Below are positions 1-12,436 of a DNA stretch of 64,000 bases, piece by piece; position 1 is the stretch's first letter, and the number at the start of each line of letters is the position of its first letter. The DNA is from Rhea pennata (Eukaryota > Chordata > Aves > Rheiformes > Rheidae): contig NC_084670.1 of the NCBI RefSeq assembly GCF_028389875.1, forward strand, positions 16,215,383-16,279,382, given 5' to 3'. Under the pieces are notes generated by a model. It saw nothing but the letters and a program-made list of their open reading frames with translations, was not told where the DNA came from and did not search any database. The translations under genes and the position numbers were made by a program.

Positions 1-2374
1 CATCTTCAGTACAGTTTTTACTGAAGAATGAGTAAAATTGGTGCTTTCTGCTGTAAAGCTACAAAAAAATCCAAATATTTCTTTTCAGACTAACTTGCAA
101 TAAGCTCCAGAAGAGATTTTAAGAAAATGATCAATGAATATTTGAAAAATTAGATGCTTTTATAAAGATGTATTTTCAGGTTTCATTCTGTTTTTACATA
201 TTTTTGAGAGCTGAAAAATAGAAGTTTCTCAAGCTTAATATTTATTTACACAGTTCAGGATTTCCTTTGTTAGAGTTATTAACATTGTCTGCAGAAACAC
301 ATAGTTAATTATATTTTACACAATAATTATTTTAATATTATTTTTCATACTATACTTATTTGAACTTCATACAACGTAAGCAAGACACTGGTCTGCCCTT
401 CTCAGCAGGGTAACAGTGCAGGCTGCTCGCCCCAAAATAACAGAAAGATTGCTGGCCTGTGCTTCTGTAAGAAACAAACTTTCTTGAACCCTGTTTATGT
501 TTTTTAAATAAGTTGAAATATGGATTTGCAAAAGTTTTAATACACATAGTTTGAAATGCAGCAGAAAATTTAACATTGAGCTTCTGTTTGGAGCACAGGA
601 AACATCATGGTTCCCAGTTAGATATTCATTTCATAAAGACACCTACTCTTACAAACGTAGTCCAAGAGCTGTTCCCAATTTTATGACGTGATGAGCACTT
701 CCCTGAAATAGAATGCTTTTAAATCCTCTTAATTTTTGTGACTATTGAGAGCAATATGCATATTGCAGGAGATTGTCAGGACTCGCAAGATGTTCTCTGT
801 CAATAATTAGAATATAACTCATGTGCTCTATGGAAAGCTGACACAATGGTTAGACCTGACAGTTTTTTTTTCCCCTTTAAGATTTCTAAATTACATTTGC
901 AGCAATCAATATATTTCTAATTATATAGCAATATTAATCCTTCTTTACAAAATACAGTTCAGTTTGGACATTCAGCTCAGAATTTGAAAGCAACAGTCAT
1001 GATTTCCCTTCAAAGTTGTGTGGGATTTTTTTTTTTTTTTAAACATAAAGATAGATATCTGAGGAAGAGTTAGCGCTCTTCCACACACAACCTTTTTCTG
1101 TTGCAAAAGTGTAATTAGTCAACTCAAAGGTTGATTTCTTCCTTTTTAAGGAGAAAAGTGTTAGGAGGAAGTTCACAAGTAGACATATTCTCAAGAATAT
1201 TTATAGGGACCAGAGTGATGACAGCAATATTTGTGTTCAATTTCCTAAATCCTACACATTTAAACATCACTTGTAAAGTTTAGCACAGTAATTCTTATGA
1301 CAGTCTGACTGTCTGCATCCAGTCTCACCAATTAATTTGATATTTGTCTATTTTCATGGACATGAATAAGACAATTATAAAGAATCAGTCAGATACTTTA
1401 TCTACTAGAAAACGTACTTGACGGACTCAGAAAATTTGGATTCCAGCTCTACCACTGACTGCACAACCCTGTTTCCCTTTCATTTATCCACTACTTAACT
1501 TATGATCGGCCAGCTATAGTTACAGGAGTGCCTGATACAGTAAGACTTTTCAGGTTCATAAATACAATTTAATAATAAAACTAACTCATAATAACAACTG
1601 TGCCAAACACACTGTTATATAATATTGGTTCCATTTTTTTCATTTTGTATTTGCTGTCTTCTCAAAATTCACTCAGTCTCCTCTTGTTGTGAGGATATCT
1701 TGAAGATGAGGGGCATGCATCTGATTCCAATGTTCACATTGTGCAAAAACACAGGGGAGACGAACTGAGGGGCCTAGGCTCACCCACAGGTCAGTGCTGT
1801 CTTGACAACCCTTGCCATCAGAGCAATCCAAAAGTCACTGTGATGCAGTCATTTATGCTCCTGGCAGCACACAGAGGAAAATGTGATTCCTCTGGAAACA
1901 GAGAGCTGCAAAGCAGCCACCCATCACAAGGGAGAATTCATTTCAGGGCAACCAGGTATTAAACTGGCAAGATCACAACAAACTGATCGACCACAACAGT
2001 AAGTGCATAAATAACCTGCCTGACATTTCAAGCCCAAAGAACAATGGCCACATCTCATAGTAAAGCCCAAATACATTTACACTCTTATCGAAACCACAGA
2101 GGCATAACAAACTTGGACATCCACAATGCCAGTCTAGTCAGTTTTCAGAAAAGAATCTCACCTGAAGTTCTCTGTTTGAGGAAATATTAAAGCTTTTTAC
2201 CCTTGCCAAGTAGCTTGCTGCATATTTACTTTGCATTGCCATCTATTTGCATTTTCCAGAGAAACAGCAAGGAAAGTATTTCCCTACTAACAGAAATCCC
2301 AACATGCCATGCAGAAAACATATACAGATATTTACTTTTCTTTTTCTTCTTTCAGGCAACCTTTCTACATCATG

Positions 2375-2830
2375 CCATACGCACTGTTCCTGAATTTTCT
2401 CAGACACTGGAATTTCCCCTGTTCCAACTTGTAATTGTTGCCTCTTGTCACTCCACTATGCATCTCTGAGGATAAACTGTCTTTGTCTTCTCTTCAAGTC
2501 CACTTTCAGGTTGCAGTTAGATTCTCCTCAAAGTCTTCTCACCTCCAAGCTAAGCAAACCCTTTTCTCTCAGCTTTTCATCATGCATCCTGTGCTCCAAT
2601 CCCTTGAGCACATTAGTGGCTTTCTGCTGAATTCACTATAACTTGTCAATGTTTCTAAACATTGATAAAACTGGACACAGTATTCCAGAAGTGGCCTCAC
2701 AGGTGTCAAGTAGATCACTGCCTTCAACCTCCAGATGAAGGCTAACATAGCCCAGCATGCACTTCATCACTGCAAGTGCATATTGACAACTCATTTTCAA
2801 TTATTATGAGTACTCATACCTCAAGACACA
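2375..2830 (-). mobile_element. Old, diverged CR1 LINE fragment (sense on minus strand)
   Basis: Read on the plus strand, the order of motifs follows the reverse complement of the CR1 3' region: TTGCCTCTTGTCAC, a CTCTCAGCTTTTCATCATGC segment, CACATTAGTGGCTTTCTGCT, ACTGGACACAGTATTCCAG with GTGGCCTCAC, and a final block resembling the segment that precedes the CR1 3' UTR. Many substitutions and small indels suggest an old insertion. Borders are approximate. Confidence 0.75.
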
Positions 2831-3285
2831 CATGAGTGGCTGAATGTGGTTTATTTTGCTGAAGGTTGTTCACTTTCCACAAAACATGTTGCTGATAGAG
2901 CTGAAAAACTTGATCCCAAACAAGATCACATTTATGCAACAGCTTTATGAACAACAGTATCACAGAAATACTTCAAATGCCAGTGAAATGCAGCAAGATA
3001 CAGTTGAAAAGTATTTCCGCAAGGCTCTAGTCTAAGTAGACTAGTACGAGAGATGTAAATATAATAACCCATATGAATATCAGCATATATCTGTGCAGAT
3101 ATCTGCCTTTCGGTATCTGCACATCATTTTACCCATAAAATGGGTTAAATACTGGATATAGGGAACAAAGTGCCTTCTTTTGTGAAATGTGACCATGAGT
3201 GAGAAATCTCAATAATTCTCAGAGAAGACATTATGTTAAGAAAGTTGTTTTCCCTAAAATATCCTTTAAGAGAAGATGCTGTCCC

Positions 3286-3306
3286 TTTTTTTTTTTTTTT
3301 TTTTTT
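3286..3306 (+). repeat. T21 homopolymer
   Basis: An uninterrupted run of 21 T in TTLL7 intron 8. Confidence 0.9.
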
Positions 3307-4898
3307 AATGTGGCTATCCCTTATTTGCAAACAAGAAATATGATTGCTCACTACTCTAAGACATGAGCACTGTAAAGCAATCTTGATAGCACAGCAGCAA
3401 TACTGTCATAATAGATATTAATAACAATTAGTTACCAAAGCATTGTATCTGTTAGGAGACAGCTCCTAACCATTTTTTTTTTGTAAGAATTCAGTGACCT
3501 AAGAATAAGGATAAGACTTCAAGATCTAAACACAAATCACAGCGACCAACTACAGCTCAGTACAGGAGTAGGGTACTGGGTAAAACTAGTTTTAGGGATA
3601 AAAAAAGAAAACACAAACCAGAATGCTGCAAATGTAAAATATACCATCTATAGTAATACTTAAAGCCAATGTAGAATTGTTAGTAGGTAAAGAAAAAGCC
3701 AGTAGTGTCAGTGGAGCCAGTAAGCTTGTGTTAGTAAATATATAAAAATGATATTAAGCGGAAGCAAGAACAAAAAGGAAGAAAGCAGCAGCACAGTATC
3801 CTTCCCAGTGAAGATGACCACTTGCCATGAACTCTCACTTGTTTTCAACAAGAGGTAGCTCTCTGCTCCCCCTTGCTGGCCTTTGGATCCCAGGGACAGA
3901 AGATGGACAAGCAGGACACGAGAAAATGGGACAGGTACCAGAAAGCTTGTGCGTACAACTTTTAACGACTTTAGTAATAGGAATTAGCAGTAATTGCATA
4001 CTTTGAACTATAGGTGTTATCATCACTGTAACTAGAATTAAAATAATTTTTTTGATTAGATTTTGCTAATACTTTAATTAGACTGAATCATAATAATTTT
4101 GTGGGTTTCTCTCACCCACATAAATCACAAGGGAAGCATGGTCTGGTACCCTACGCTTGCGGCTTTGTGAATCCAACTCCCAGAAACAGGCAGTGTGAGC
4201 TTAGTTTAGGAGGAGGAAGAACAACGGCTACATTATTAAAAGATGACCTTTTTCTCAAGGACTTTGTGATCTCAACTGGATACAATGAGGCTGAATAAGG
4301 CTGGAGTCAATCCAAGAATTTCAACTGAATGACTCCACTATTTATGTAAAATAGCCAGCTTGGAGGTTTGGGTCAAAAAATAAGAACTGGATTTCCTAGG
4401 AACAGAACAAAGATCTATGTACCAGTTGCTACTCAGAAAGGATCAAGGTTGCCGGGACAGCACAGACGCTTGCCGCCACATTTGGTGCCACAAGGTGGCA
4501 ATCGCGCCTTTCCCAGAGCCAGTGCCTTGCTAGAAGGTTCGGGAAGTTTGGCAGCACCAAGGAGCAGGAGAGCTACATCACATAACAGGGAATATAAGGA
4601 AAAGGCATCTCAGGAAACAACAGTCATTATAACATGGCACAATTTATTTCCTATAATATTTGATCAAACTATTTTTATAACAGAAAAGCTCAGTGAGCTA
4701 TGGAACTATAAAACTAAATTTACCACCCTAATCCAATTTTGGCAATATTCCCATAACACTGAGAACAGTCAGGGCCTCGTGATCAGTACTCATTACCTCT
4801 GCGAGGTGGGGCTTTGCCAAGAGGACATGGGGGAAGAGGTGACAGTGGGAAGCTGGGAAGGAGCCAGAACTGTTTCAGGAAAATGTATATACATGTAC

Positions 4899-4938
<40 letters not shown>
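4899..4938 (+). repeat. Compound (AT)10(AC)10 microsatellite
   Basis: Ten AT units are followed directly by ten AC units. An upstream ATGTATATACATGTACAT stretch extends the alternating purine-pyrimidine tract. It is likely polymorphic. Confidence 0.95.
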
Positions 4939-4939
<1 letters not shown>

Positions 4940-4961
4940 TAATCTTTTATTTTTAATATAA

Positions 4962-4990
4962 ATACACACACATATATAAAGTGTGTGTAT
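4962..4990 (+). repeat. Inverted repeat, 10-bp arms
   Basis: ATACACACAC (4962-4971) and its exact complement GTGTGTGTAT (4981-4990) flank a 9-nt AT-rich loop, 24 bp beyond the compound microsatellite. Confidence 0.9.
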
Positions 4991-5586
4991 AGAGCATGTT
5001 TGTATGTTCGTTCTAAGAGTGCTGCAAAGAGATAAAAAAGCACAATAAACAGTTGTGGATAAGAGTAGGAAGTAAGTTTCAAAGTTGGAATTTTCTATTA
5101 ATTGAGTCCAATGTATGACAAATTAAGTTCAAAAGTACCTCTATCACTGAAAGCAGAAGAGAAAATAATAAAAAATAAACTACACAGCTCTTCAAGGCCT
5201 AAAGTAATATTCTTCAACAACCCGAAGTACCACAGCAGCATTTACTATATTGTTACCAGATCCCTCCCACACAGACATGGAACCTGGGAAGAGTACAATT
5301 GTAGTCTGAGACCCTTTATCATAAACGGTAAACTAAAAATGCTAAAATTTCTGTATTACATGCAAACATCTGAGAAGGTAGATGAGTGTTCTTCATAAAT
5401 AATTCACCACAGTTTTCCCTGATAATCCTGCACTGACACTCTAAACTGGATTTGACCGCACTCTTGCGAATGACAAACACCACCTTGATGTCATTTGCCA
5501 CAAGACCAGATGAAATGTGCAGACAGACCAACCTCAGGCTACTTAAACTACAGACACCTACAAGCAAGCTAAAGATACCATAGGGT

Positions 5587-5722
5587 ATCACAGAATGGTA
5601 AGGTTGGAAGGGGCCTCTGGAGATCATCTAGTCCAACCCTTAGCATAGCCCATACGGGGACTGAACCCATGACCTTGGCATTAGCAGCACCATGCTCTAA
5701 ACATCTCAGCTAAACCTGCCCC
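5587..5722 (-). mobile_element. tRNA-Ile-derived SINE with CR1-like tail (TguSINE1-like)
   Basis: Read on the minus strand from 5722, the head follows a tRNA-Ile gene: a GGTTTAGCTGAG start, TTTAGAGCATGGTGCT, GCCAAGGTC and GGGTTCAGTCCCCGTATGGG. A-box-like (5701-5713) and B-box-like (5657-5667) polymerase III promoter motifs are visible. From about 5640 down, the tail is the CR1 3' end: GGTTGGACTAGATGATCTCC, then CTTCCAACCTTACC and ATTCTGTGATA. A tRNA-Ile head joined to a CR1 tail is the design of the zebra finch SINE TguSINE1, which uses CR1 enzymes to move. The copy is old: the head has several changes, and the anticodon region is shifted, so it is not a functional tRNA. Target-site duplications are not evident. 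Confidence 0.85.
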
Positions 5723-6849
5723 CGATCCTATAAATCTTAATCTGAAAGCTAAATCAAAGAGATATTAGGCTTTGCTTGACAAAGGGAGGAAATGTAGATG
5801 TAGTTAAGTCCAGTGATGATAAACAGACGTTGCTTTTGTAAAGTGCAGATTAAGTTCATGCCACGTGTTGTTTTTGGCTTGTATATAAAAGCTAGCAAAT
5901 ACGCTTAAGTCTGCATGGCAGACAGTGAGGGAACTTAATAGCTTTCTAATTAAAATTATACTGAATCCCCGAGAGAAATAAGAGGGACAAAACGACTGTT
6001 GACAGTATAAACAGCCTGAGAACAAGGTTGTAATTCAGTAAATTAATTGTGTACATCTTGCTCATCAATAGCCAAATCATATTCATGATTTATTGTCAAT
6101 AACTAGATTTTTAATATACTTTGCATTTTTTCTTCAGCTGTACAGTTAACAAAATGATAAGACCATCTAAAAGAGACAAGTGAGATCCACCTATATATTA
6201 ATAGTGTAATTAAAGACACACAGTAAACAGACCTCAAACATCCCTCAGTGAAAAGCTGTACAAGTACCACTTAAGCTACTAGTCCATTAACATACCAGAA
6301 GAGAAACATTTCTTTAAATCCATTCATGCTGATTGTTTGACAGCACTTCACATATACCAAGTTAGTTTCCTGTTTATATGACTGTTTTTAAAAGCCACAG
6401 AACATATATTTAAAACACGAAATACGGACAATAAATTAACAAAAGTTGCCAGAGTCATACACAGAACCATACTGAAGGAGTAAAGTTAAATAATATCCAA
6501 TTTCTGTAAAAAACGTCCTTCAGTGAGAATGCATTTGGAACACCCAGAATAACATCGTATTTCTCATTAAAAGTGTTGCTTTAAACTTAAATTGGACAAA
6601 ACCTCAATTTCACAAAACGTGAAATGCAATGTCTCTCCAGGAAAATAACTACCTTTACCCCAATCTCAAAAGTCACTGCAAGGCCAAGTTTCCATATACT
6701 TAAGAAAAAGTGCCTTCTATCTAATTAACAGCAGTACTTCCTGCAAGGCAGATTTTCTTTAGCAGTTTTCTAATTTAGATACAGATTCAGCTAAGGCTTG
6801 TTTAACTTAACCATTAAAACTTAATCTACATTCTTTGAAAGCTGTTTAC

Positions 6850-7008
6850 CTCCAAAAGCCATGGTTTTAGTTTTCTGTCCAGCAGAATATCAAATCCAAG
6901 GACTTCAAAGCAGACACTTTCACTTCCTGGTGCTTGCCCAGGCCTGCACATGCGATAAGCATGAAGAACATGTGGCTCTGCAACTATGAGAGTCTTCACT
7001 ACTAACTC
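6850..7008 (-). CDS. TTLL7: TTLL7 coding exon 8 (last in window)
   Basis: This exon encodes residues 297-349, ELVVKTLIVAEPHVLHAYRM through FEVLGFDILLDRKLKPWLLE. FDILLD and PWLLE carry the expected metal-binding acidic residues (Asp336, Glu349). Acceptor CTACAG and donor GAG|GTAAAC are visible; the donor is weaker than the others, and reading through it quickly leaves the family sequence. It is 159 bp long and ends in phase 0. Confidence 0.96.
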
Positions 7009-10000
7009 CTGTAGGGATTTTTCAGAAAATGTTATCAGGACAGACAATACCAGGATATATTAAAATAATTTTATTACTTTAATTAAATGCAAAAATAAAT
7101 AAATAAATAGATGGTTTATAATAAACAAACTATTCCTATTGCATAACAGATAGATATATTTTATATATAGCTACAGTATATAGTTATACTCAGATACAAA
7201 ATTCACTTTAAGCCCTAGAAAAGTCTCTACTAATTTAAATAGAACTGTTTCCTTGCATAATATTAAAGTGAATAACCGAAAGGCCTTTTGTGTCTCAGAC
7301 AGAAATAGTTTAATAACTAGCTTTATAATCAAACTCAGAATCTATCCTTTTAAAAAATATAATCACCATTTGTATAATCATCATCCTCATCTTTTACATT
7401 ACCCGCTTTGTGGTGCACATTGCTAAGAATTTTAGATTAATAAAGTTTCAAAAATTTTACTAGATTCCAAGCAAAATGGATGGCAGAAGCTCTTAGTTTC
7501 CTAAACATATACACACAATATAAAGAAATGTGTATTAGTTTTATCTTACTGAAATATCATTCCAGAATTTGGAGACATCAAGGTTATTTGTTTCAAGAAA
7601 CTCAGTAAACCATTTTATGGATCGTTTACTTCCTTTGTCTTCTGTTTCATCCCGTTCAAAATGTTCGTTATGTTTATTGACAGAGTAGTTAGTCAGATGC
7701 ATATACAACTGGCTCTAAAAACAGGCAGAAAAGACATTAAAAAAAAAAAAAACTTAAATACAGTTCAAGAATGGTCAGTTCAGGAAAAACACACACTAGA
7801 TCATTGATTACTTAGTCAAACAGTCCACATTTTGCAAATAAATTATGCACAGACTTAGTACTTCTGCTTCTTTGAGATTTTATGCACTGAATATTCTGGC
7901 CTTGATAGAGCATAAGACTTGTGCTCATGTTTAAGCCAGTTGTAGTCAATGGATCTACTACTCAACATCTGTTTAAGCATTAGAATACATTTGCCATTTT
8001 TTACATGTCTATACACAAACAACAACAATGTGAAGAATAACTATCATAACCTACAGAACGGTTACATTTCACTAGAAGAAAACAATGAAGATGCTTGTAG
8101 AACTGTAGATTAAAGTGCTACTTTAAAAATACTTTAAAATCTCTGGCATCCATTTCAAAGAAAATCTCCAATTTCAGTTTTTCCTGTAGTTTACTTATGA
8201 GAAATGTTCTCCCAATAGTGAACTTTAAAATATCTTTTACTTACGAATTTTTCCACCATATTCATATCTGCCAGAATTGCACATTTTTGAATGGCTGATA
8301 GCCATACATCTTATTCATTACATAAATGAGTGCGTGCTATGGTTCCTTTACAAAACAAAACATAAGCAGCAATTGATTCATGTTATCAGCTGCATTTTAA
8401 CTCATCTAGTATACTATGTACAACAGATTAAAATAAAGGGCCTTTCCAAGGCCAATGCATTTACAAATTTACATAGCTTCCAGTGCAGGTGTTAATCCAG
8501 CTTTCCATCTACACTGCCAAAATGATTCTCCTTATCATAGTGACAGTTATTTGCCATACTTCACTCCTTACTTCAGTGCTAGTTGATAAAACCACACATT
8601 TTCTATTCTAGTTCCTTTTTGATGAGATAGCCAATAGATAACACAAGCCTTCTGCTGCCACTGATCTCACTACACTTACTTTTGTTTAAAAAAAAAACTT
8701 ATTGAAATTAACAGAACTGAACAACTTAATCACAGGCTAGTTAACAATATATTGTATTAGTGCTACAAGTAATGAATTTCTTCCATGGCTTCTGATTACT
8801 GCTTTTATAGTTTTGAGTAGTTATAAATATCATCTTTCCATGAAATTCAGGTTCTCAGATAAAGGTAATTATTTTTCAAACTACAAAAAACAAATGTGTT
8901 TTTGGACATTTGTTAAACATATGAACTAATCTTTTGTTCCAAGTTACTTGGAACAATGTCAGCATGGAACAATGTCATCAATGATAAACCAGATTATTTA
9001 CTTCTACAGATTAATTACTACATGAACAGTTATGAGAACATAAAGAAAACTGCCAGGTCTGCTGTACTGTTTATCCACTCACAGCATATTTCAGTGCTGC
9101 TAATACTGTTAGTACTAACAATAAAAAATATTAATAGCAAACTATTCCAAATACAACTTTGATAATCATACTGAAAAGATAAGGCAGCTATACTTACTAA
9201 TGAATACTAATCATAGCAAGGGCCAAATATCCTTATGCAATAGTAAATAAGGAAGCACGCAACCAATACCTAAATGTCTGAAAACAGTAACACGCAAGTG
9301 ATAGTCTCAAGAGGGAATATCAGAAGATAAATAGCTAATATTGAAAACAAACATTTTCATTAAATCCCCAAGCAAAATTCTATACTCTGCAAGAGCTGTG
9401 GTTGATTGAATAGAGGATGCCTGTGGAAAGTCTTAAAGGCTGGAAACAAATATTGTAAATACAGTTGTGGCTTATGCTTGTCTCACTGCAATCCTATACT
9501 GCAAAGGACAATTTCCTCTGGCTTCAAAATTACACCTGCATTCTTCAAAAGAGCAGTAAGAGACACACACAATGTTAAATGATAAGTAGGGAAAAATGTC
9601 TCTGCATTGCCTATTGTACAATTATGCTGAAGTAGCTCTAAAAATATATGCAGTTGCATAAAGAAAGATACAGTAGCAACAGCGTACAAGAGTGAGATAC
9701 AAGAAACTCAAATCTACTGGTGTTTGGATGCTTCACATTTACTTCTTTATTAATAACCATTCTTATTTTGTTCTGGGTCAGAACAAGAGTGATTACACTT
9801 CTCAGTCCAGAAGGATACTGTACAGTAAACAGAAGGATTAAAAAGTGCAAAAACATTAGCATGCCCCTTACCATTTGCTGGTTCTCTGCAAGTCCACAGG
9901 CTGCCTGCTTTATAAATGCTAAAATTTTAAATAGTTGAGAATACATCATGAATAGATGATGTAATTCCATACTCCTTTCCACACTGAAGCAGTCACTGAC

Positions 10001-12391
10001 AAACACCACCTACAGTAGATTCCTTCACTTTCAAGGATTGTGGTGATCGCTCAGATACTAGCTCTTGTATCTTTGTTTTCTGCATAGGTTTCCAACACAA
10101 TGGCAGACACACTGCAAGTCCCTCAGTAGAAGCCCTAAACTTCAGGGATGTTAAATAATGATCTTGCAGGAGAAAAGCTCACTTTTTTTCCTTCTCCAAA
10201 AAATTTCAGTCTTAAATAACTATGAAAGCAATATAATTGTTCTTGAAGCAATTCTCTTTTTCTTTGTTCAGGTTTTGAATATTAAAAATTGATTTCTTTT
10301 GCTTGCTTTTAGGGAATTTTTAAACTCTTTAGCATACATATATAAAAGTCATAAAATTTGAACACATAAATGAGGCTACAATTGCAATTTTGACAGGAAA
10401 AAAAGAGTGCAACATCTGTCATTTTGATTTTTTCCTCTTTAGTAACAATGAAAAAGTTCTGCCATACAAATATCAAATTAAATTTCATGTCACATACTTA
10501 TCTTTTTTTTCCTCCTCCAAATACTACTCTGGTAAAATTCTACACACACAAGCATAAATCAGAACGAACATCAACTTACCAAATTTGAATCACTGGGTGG
10601 ATGATACTTCTCTGTGCCCATTCTCACAAGTCCATCATGATATAAAAATATTTTTAATGGATCACAGGAGGTTACAAGAATATATATGCGTAAATCAAAC
10701 TTGTAGCCTTCCATAAGAAAGGGCTTGTCAAGATATTCCTGGACAATCAAGTGATCCTGGGCTTGTAATTTTTCTCCATTTCTTATTAAAGAGATTCTGG
10801 TTAAAAACAAAGGTTAATTTAAAAACAGGAAACTTAGACATAACTCTGAAGTACATTTTCATGGTCACACAACCAGGTAGGCAAAAGTCTATGGCAAGAA
10901 AGAAACATGTATCTGATTTGCAGGGTTGAGAAAAAAGTACCATTCACTTATGTGGCTTTTATTTTCCTGTCCTTCATGATACTTCACTGGATGAGTGAAA
11001 GCAATGAGCCATTTGAAAATAACTTCCTACTTCCCCTGATTCAACAATTTGTAATAATGCATTCCTTCTGCAGTTAGAAGTCACTTGGCAGAATGATCAG
11101 TCTCTAGCTTCTGCCATTAGTCTTTCCCGGGCAGCTCTAAAAATAGGCTTCTGCTCCCTCTGTCATAACTTCTGCCTGAGGTACAGATTTCAAAGAATTT
11201 TAGGAGTAACCTGACATAGTGATACCATTTGCAGAGCAAGATATCAATTGGCATGAATATGGATGGTAGGATTAGGCTCAGTATTTCTGTATTCCAGTTT
11301 ACCCACATCAGAATGAAAAATCATTTATATGGAGAGTGTAAACTGGCAGTCCTAAAATACAGAGGCTTTCAAATAATTGCAATAGCTAATATTTTTCAGT
11401 GTATCAATAGTAACTCAAATCTTGAATTCTCATAGCTTTGTTACCTTAATTCTATCTTTTACTCTTTTACAATACATTTTAATGTTCTGGTGCTGAATAC
11501 CTGTATTCTGAAGTACTTCTGAGACATTTCTCTGAAATATACTGCTATCTTTTCAGCTTATCTATGTTTTTATCAACAGGACAATAAAATGAAGAAATAC
11601 TTTTAGTGTAATTCTGGTATGTTTTTCATAACCAAGATAGAGCTTGACTATAATGTATAATCCAAATCGATGTGAAAAGCAATAAAAATAGCAAAACTTA
11701 AAAACCTAAGTCTAAGAGAATAGAGAGCTAAGAATGAAATTGCAATGCAATTCCCCATGTATCTCTGTCTTGGGCAAAATAGTCTCAATTCAGCTGCAGG
11801 ATGCAGTTCCTAAGGGACCATCCCTGCTCCAGCATAGGTCACCTCCTTCCAAAAGCACATCTCCAGCCATGTCCCCAACAGCATCTCCTTGTCATTTGCC
11901 TCCTCTTTTTTTTTTTTTTTTACTCCATTTCACAGCCCTTGCTCTTTCTTAAATGTGTGATCTGCAGTTTTGGCATGCAATGGCATGTTTGGATTGGTTT
12001 CTGAGCTGGCTGGAACAAGCACAGGACAGTTCCTGAGCTCCTTCCCATGCAGGGCACCCCCACAGCCCATAGCTACCAAAACCCTGCCATTTATGCCTAA
12101 ACAATCTCACCTCATAAGTCTAAGCACAACAGATTAATACATACATCGTTTAGATAGTTTTGAAATAAAAATAAACCTGATCTTAAAACTTATTTGAGTC
12201 TTGTAAGTAAAAGTGCCCTCTAATTATGCCACATTTAGAACACTAAATTACCACTTCTATTTAACTTTATATTTCAGCATTTGTCCAATACATAAGCTTT
12301 CTTATACTGATCATATAACTTTTAACTTCTACAGCTACAAACTTCTTACTAACACACTGTTCCCTTCCTCACAGTATTGTAAATAGCACTG

Positions 12392-12436
<45 letters not shown>

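Larger units (their letters stand above)
1..6849 (-). other. TTLL7 intron 8, 5' portion (continues beyond window)
   Basis: I found no segment encoding the next conserved block (Asn-Arg-Ala-Pro-Ser-Phe-Gly) on the minus strand, so the next exon must lie outside the window. The region is AT-rich and holds an old CR1 fragment (2375-2830), a T21 run, an AT/AC microsatellite with a nearby hairpin, and a tRNA-derived SINE. The stretches 1-2370 and 5725-6849 contain nothing I can identify. Confidence 0.8.

Noticed and set aside
4368-4961. 197-codon plus-strand ORF in TTLL7 intron 8
   Set aside because: It runs into the AT/AC microsatellite and has no recognisable domain or splice logic.
5645-5722. 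A functional tRNA-Ile gene
   Set aside because: The tRNA-like sequence has a disturbed anticodon region and stem changes, and is fused to a CR1 tail; it is a SINE head.
9638-10009. 123-codon minus-strand ORF in TTLL7 intron 6
   Set aside because: On the coding strand, but its sequence does not match any TTLL7 segment, and the flanking exons already join in phase without it.
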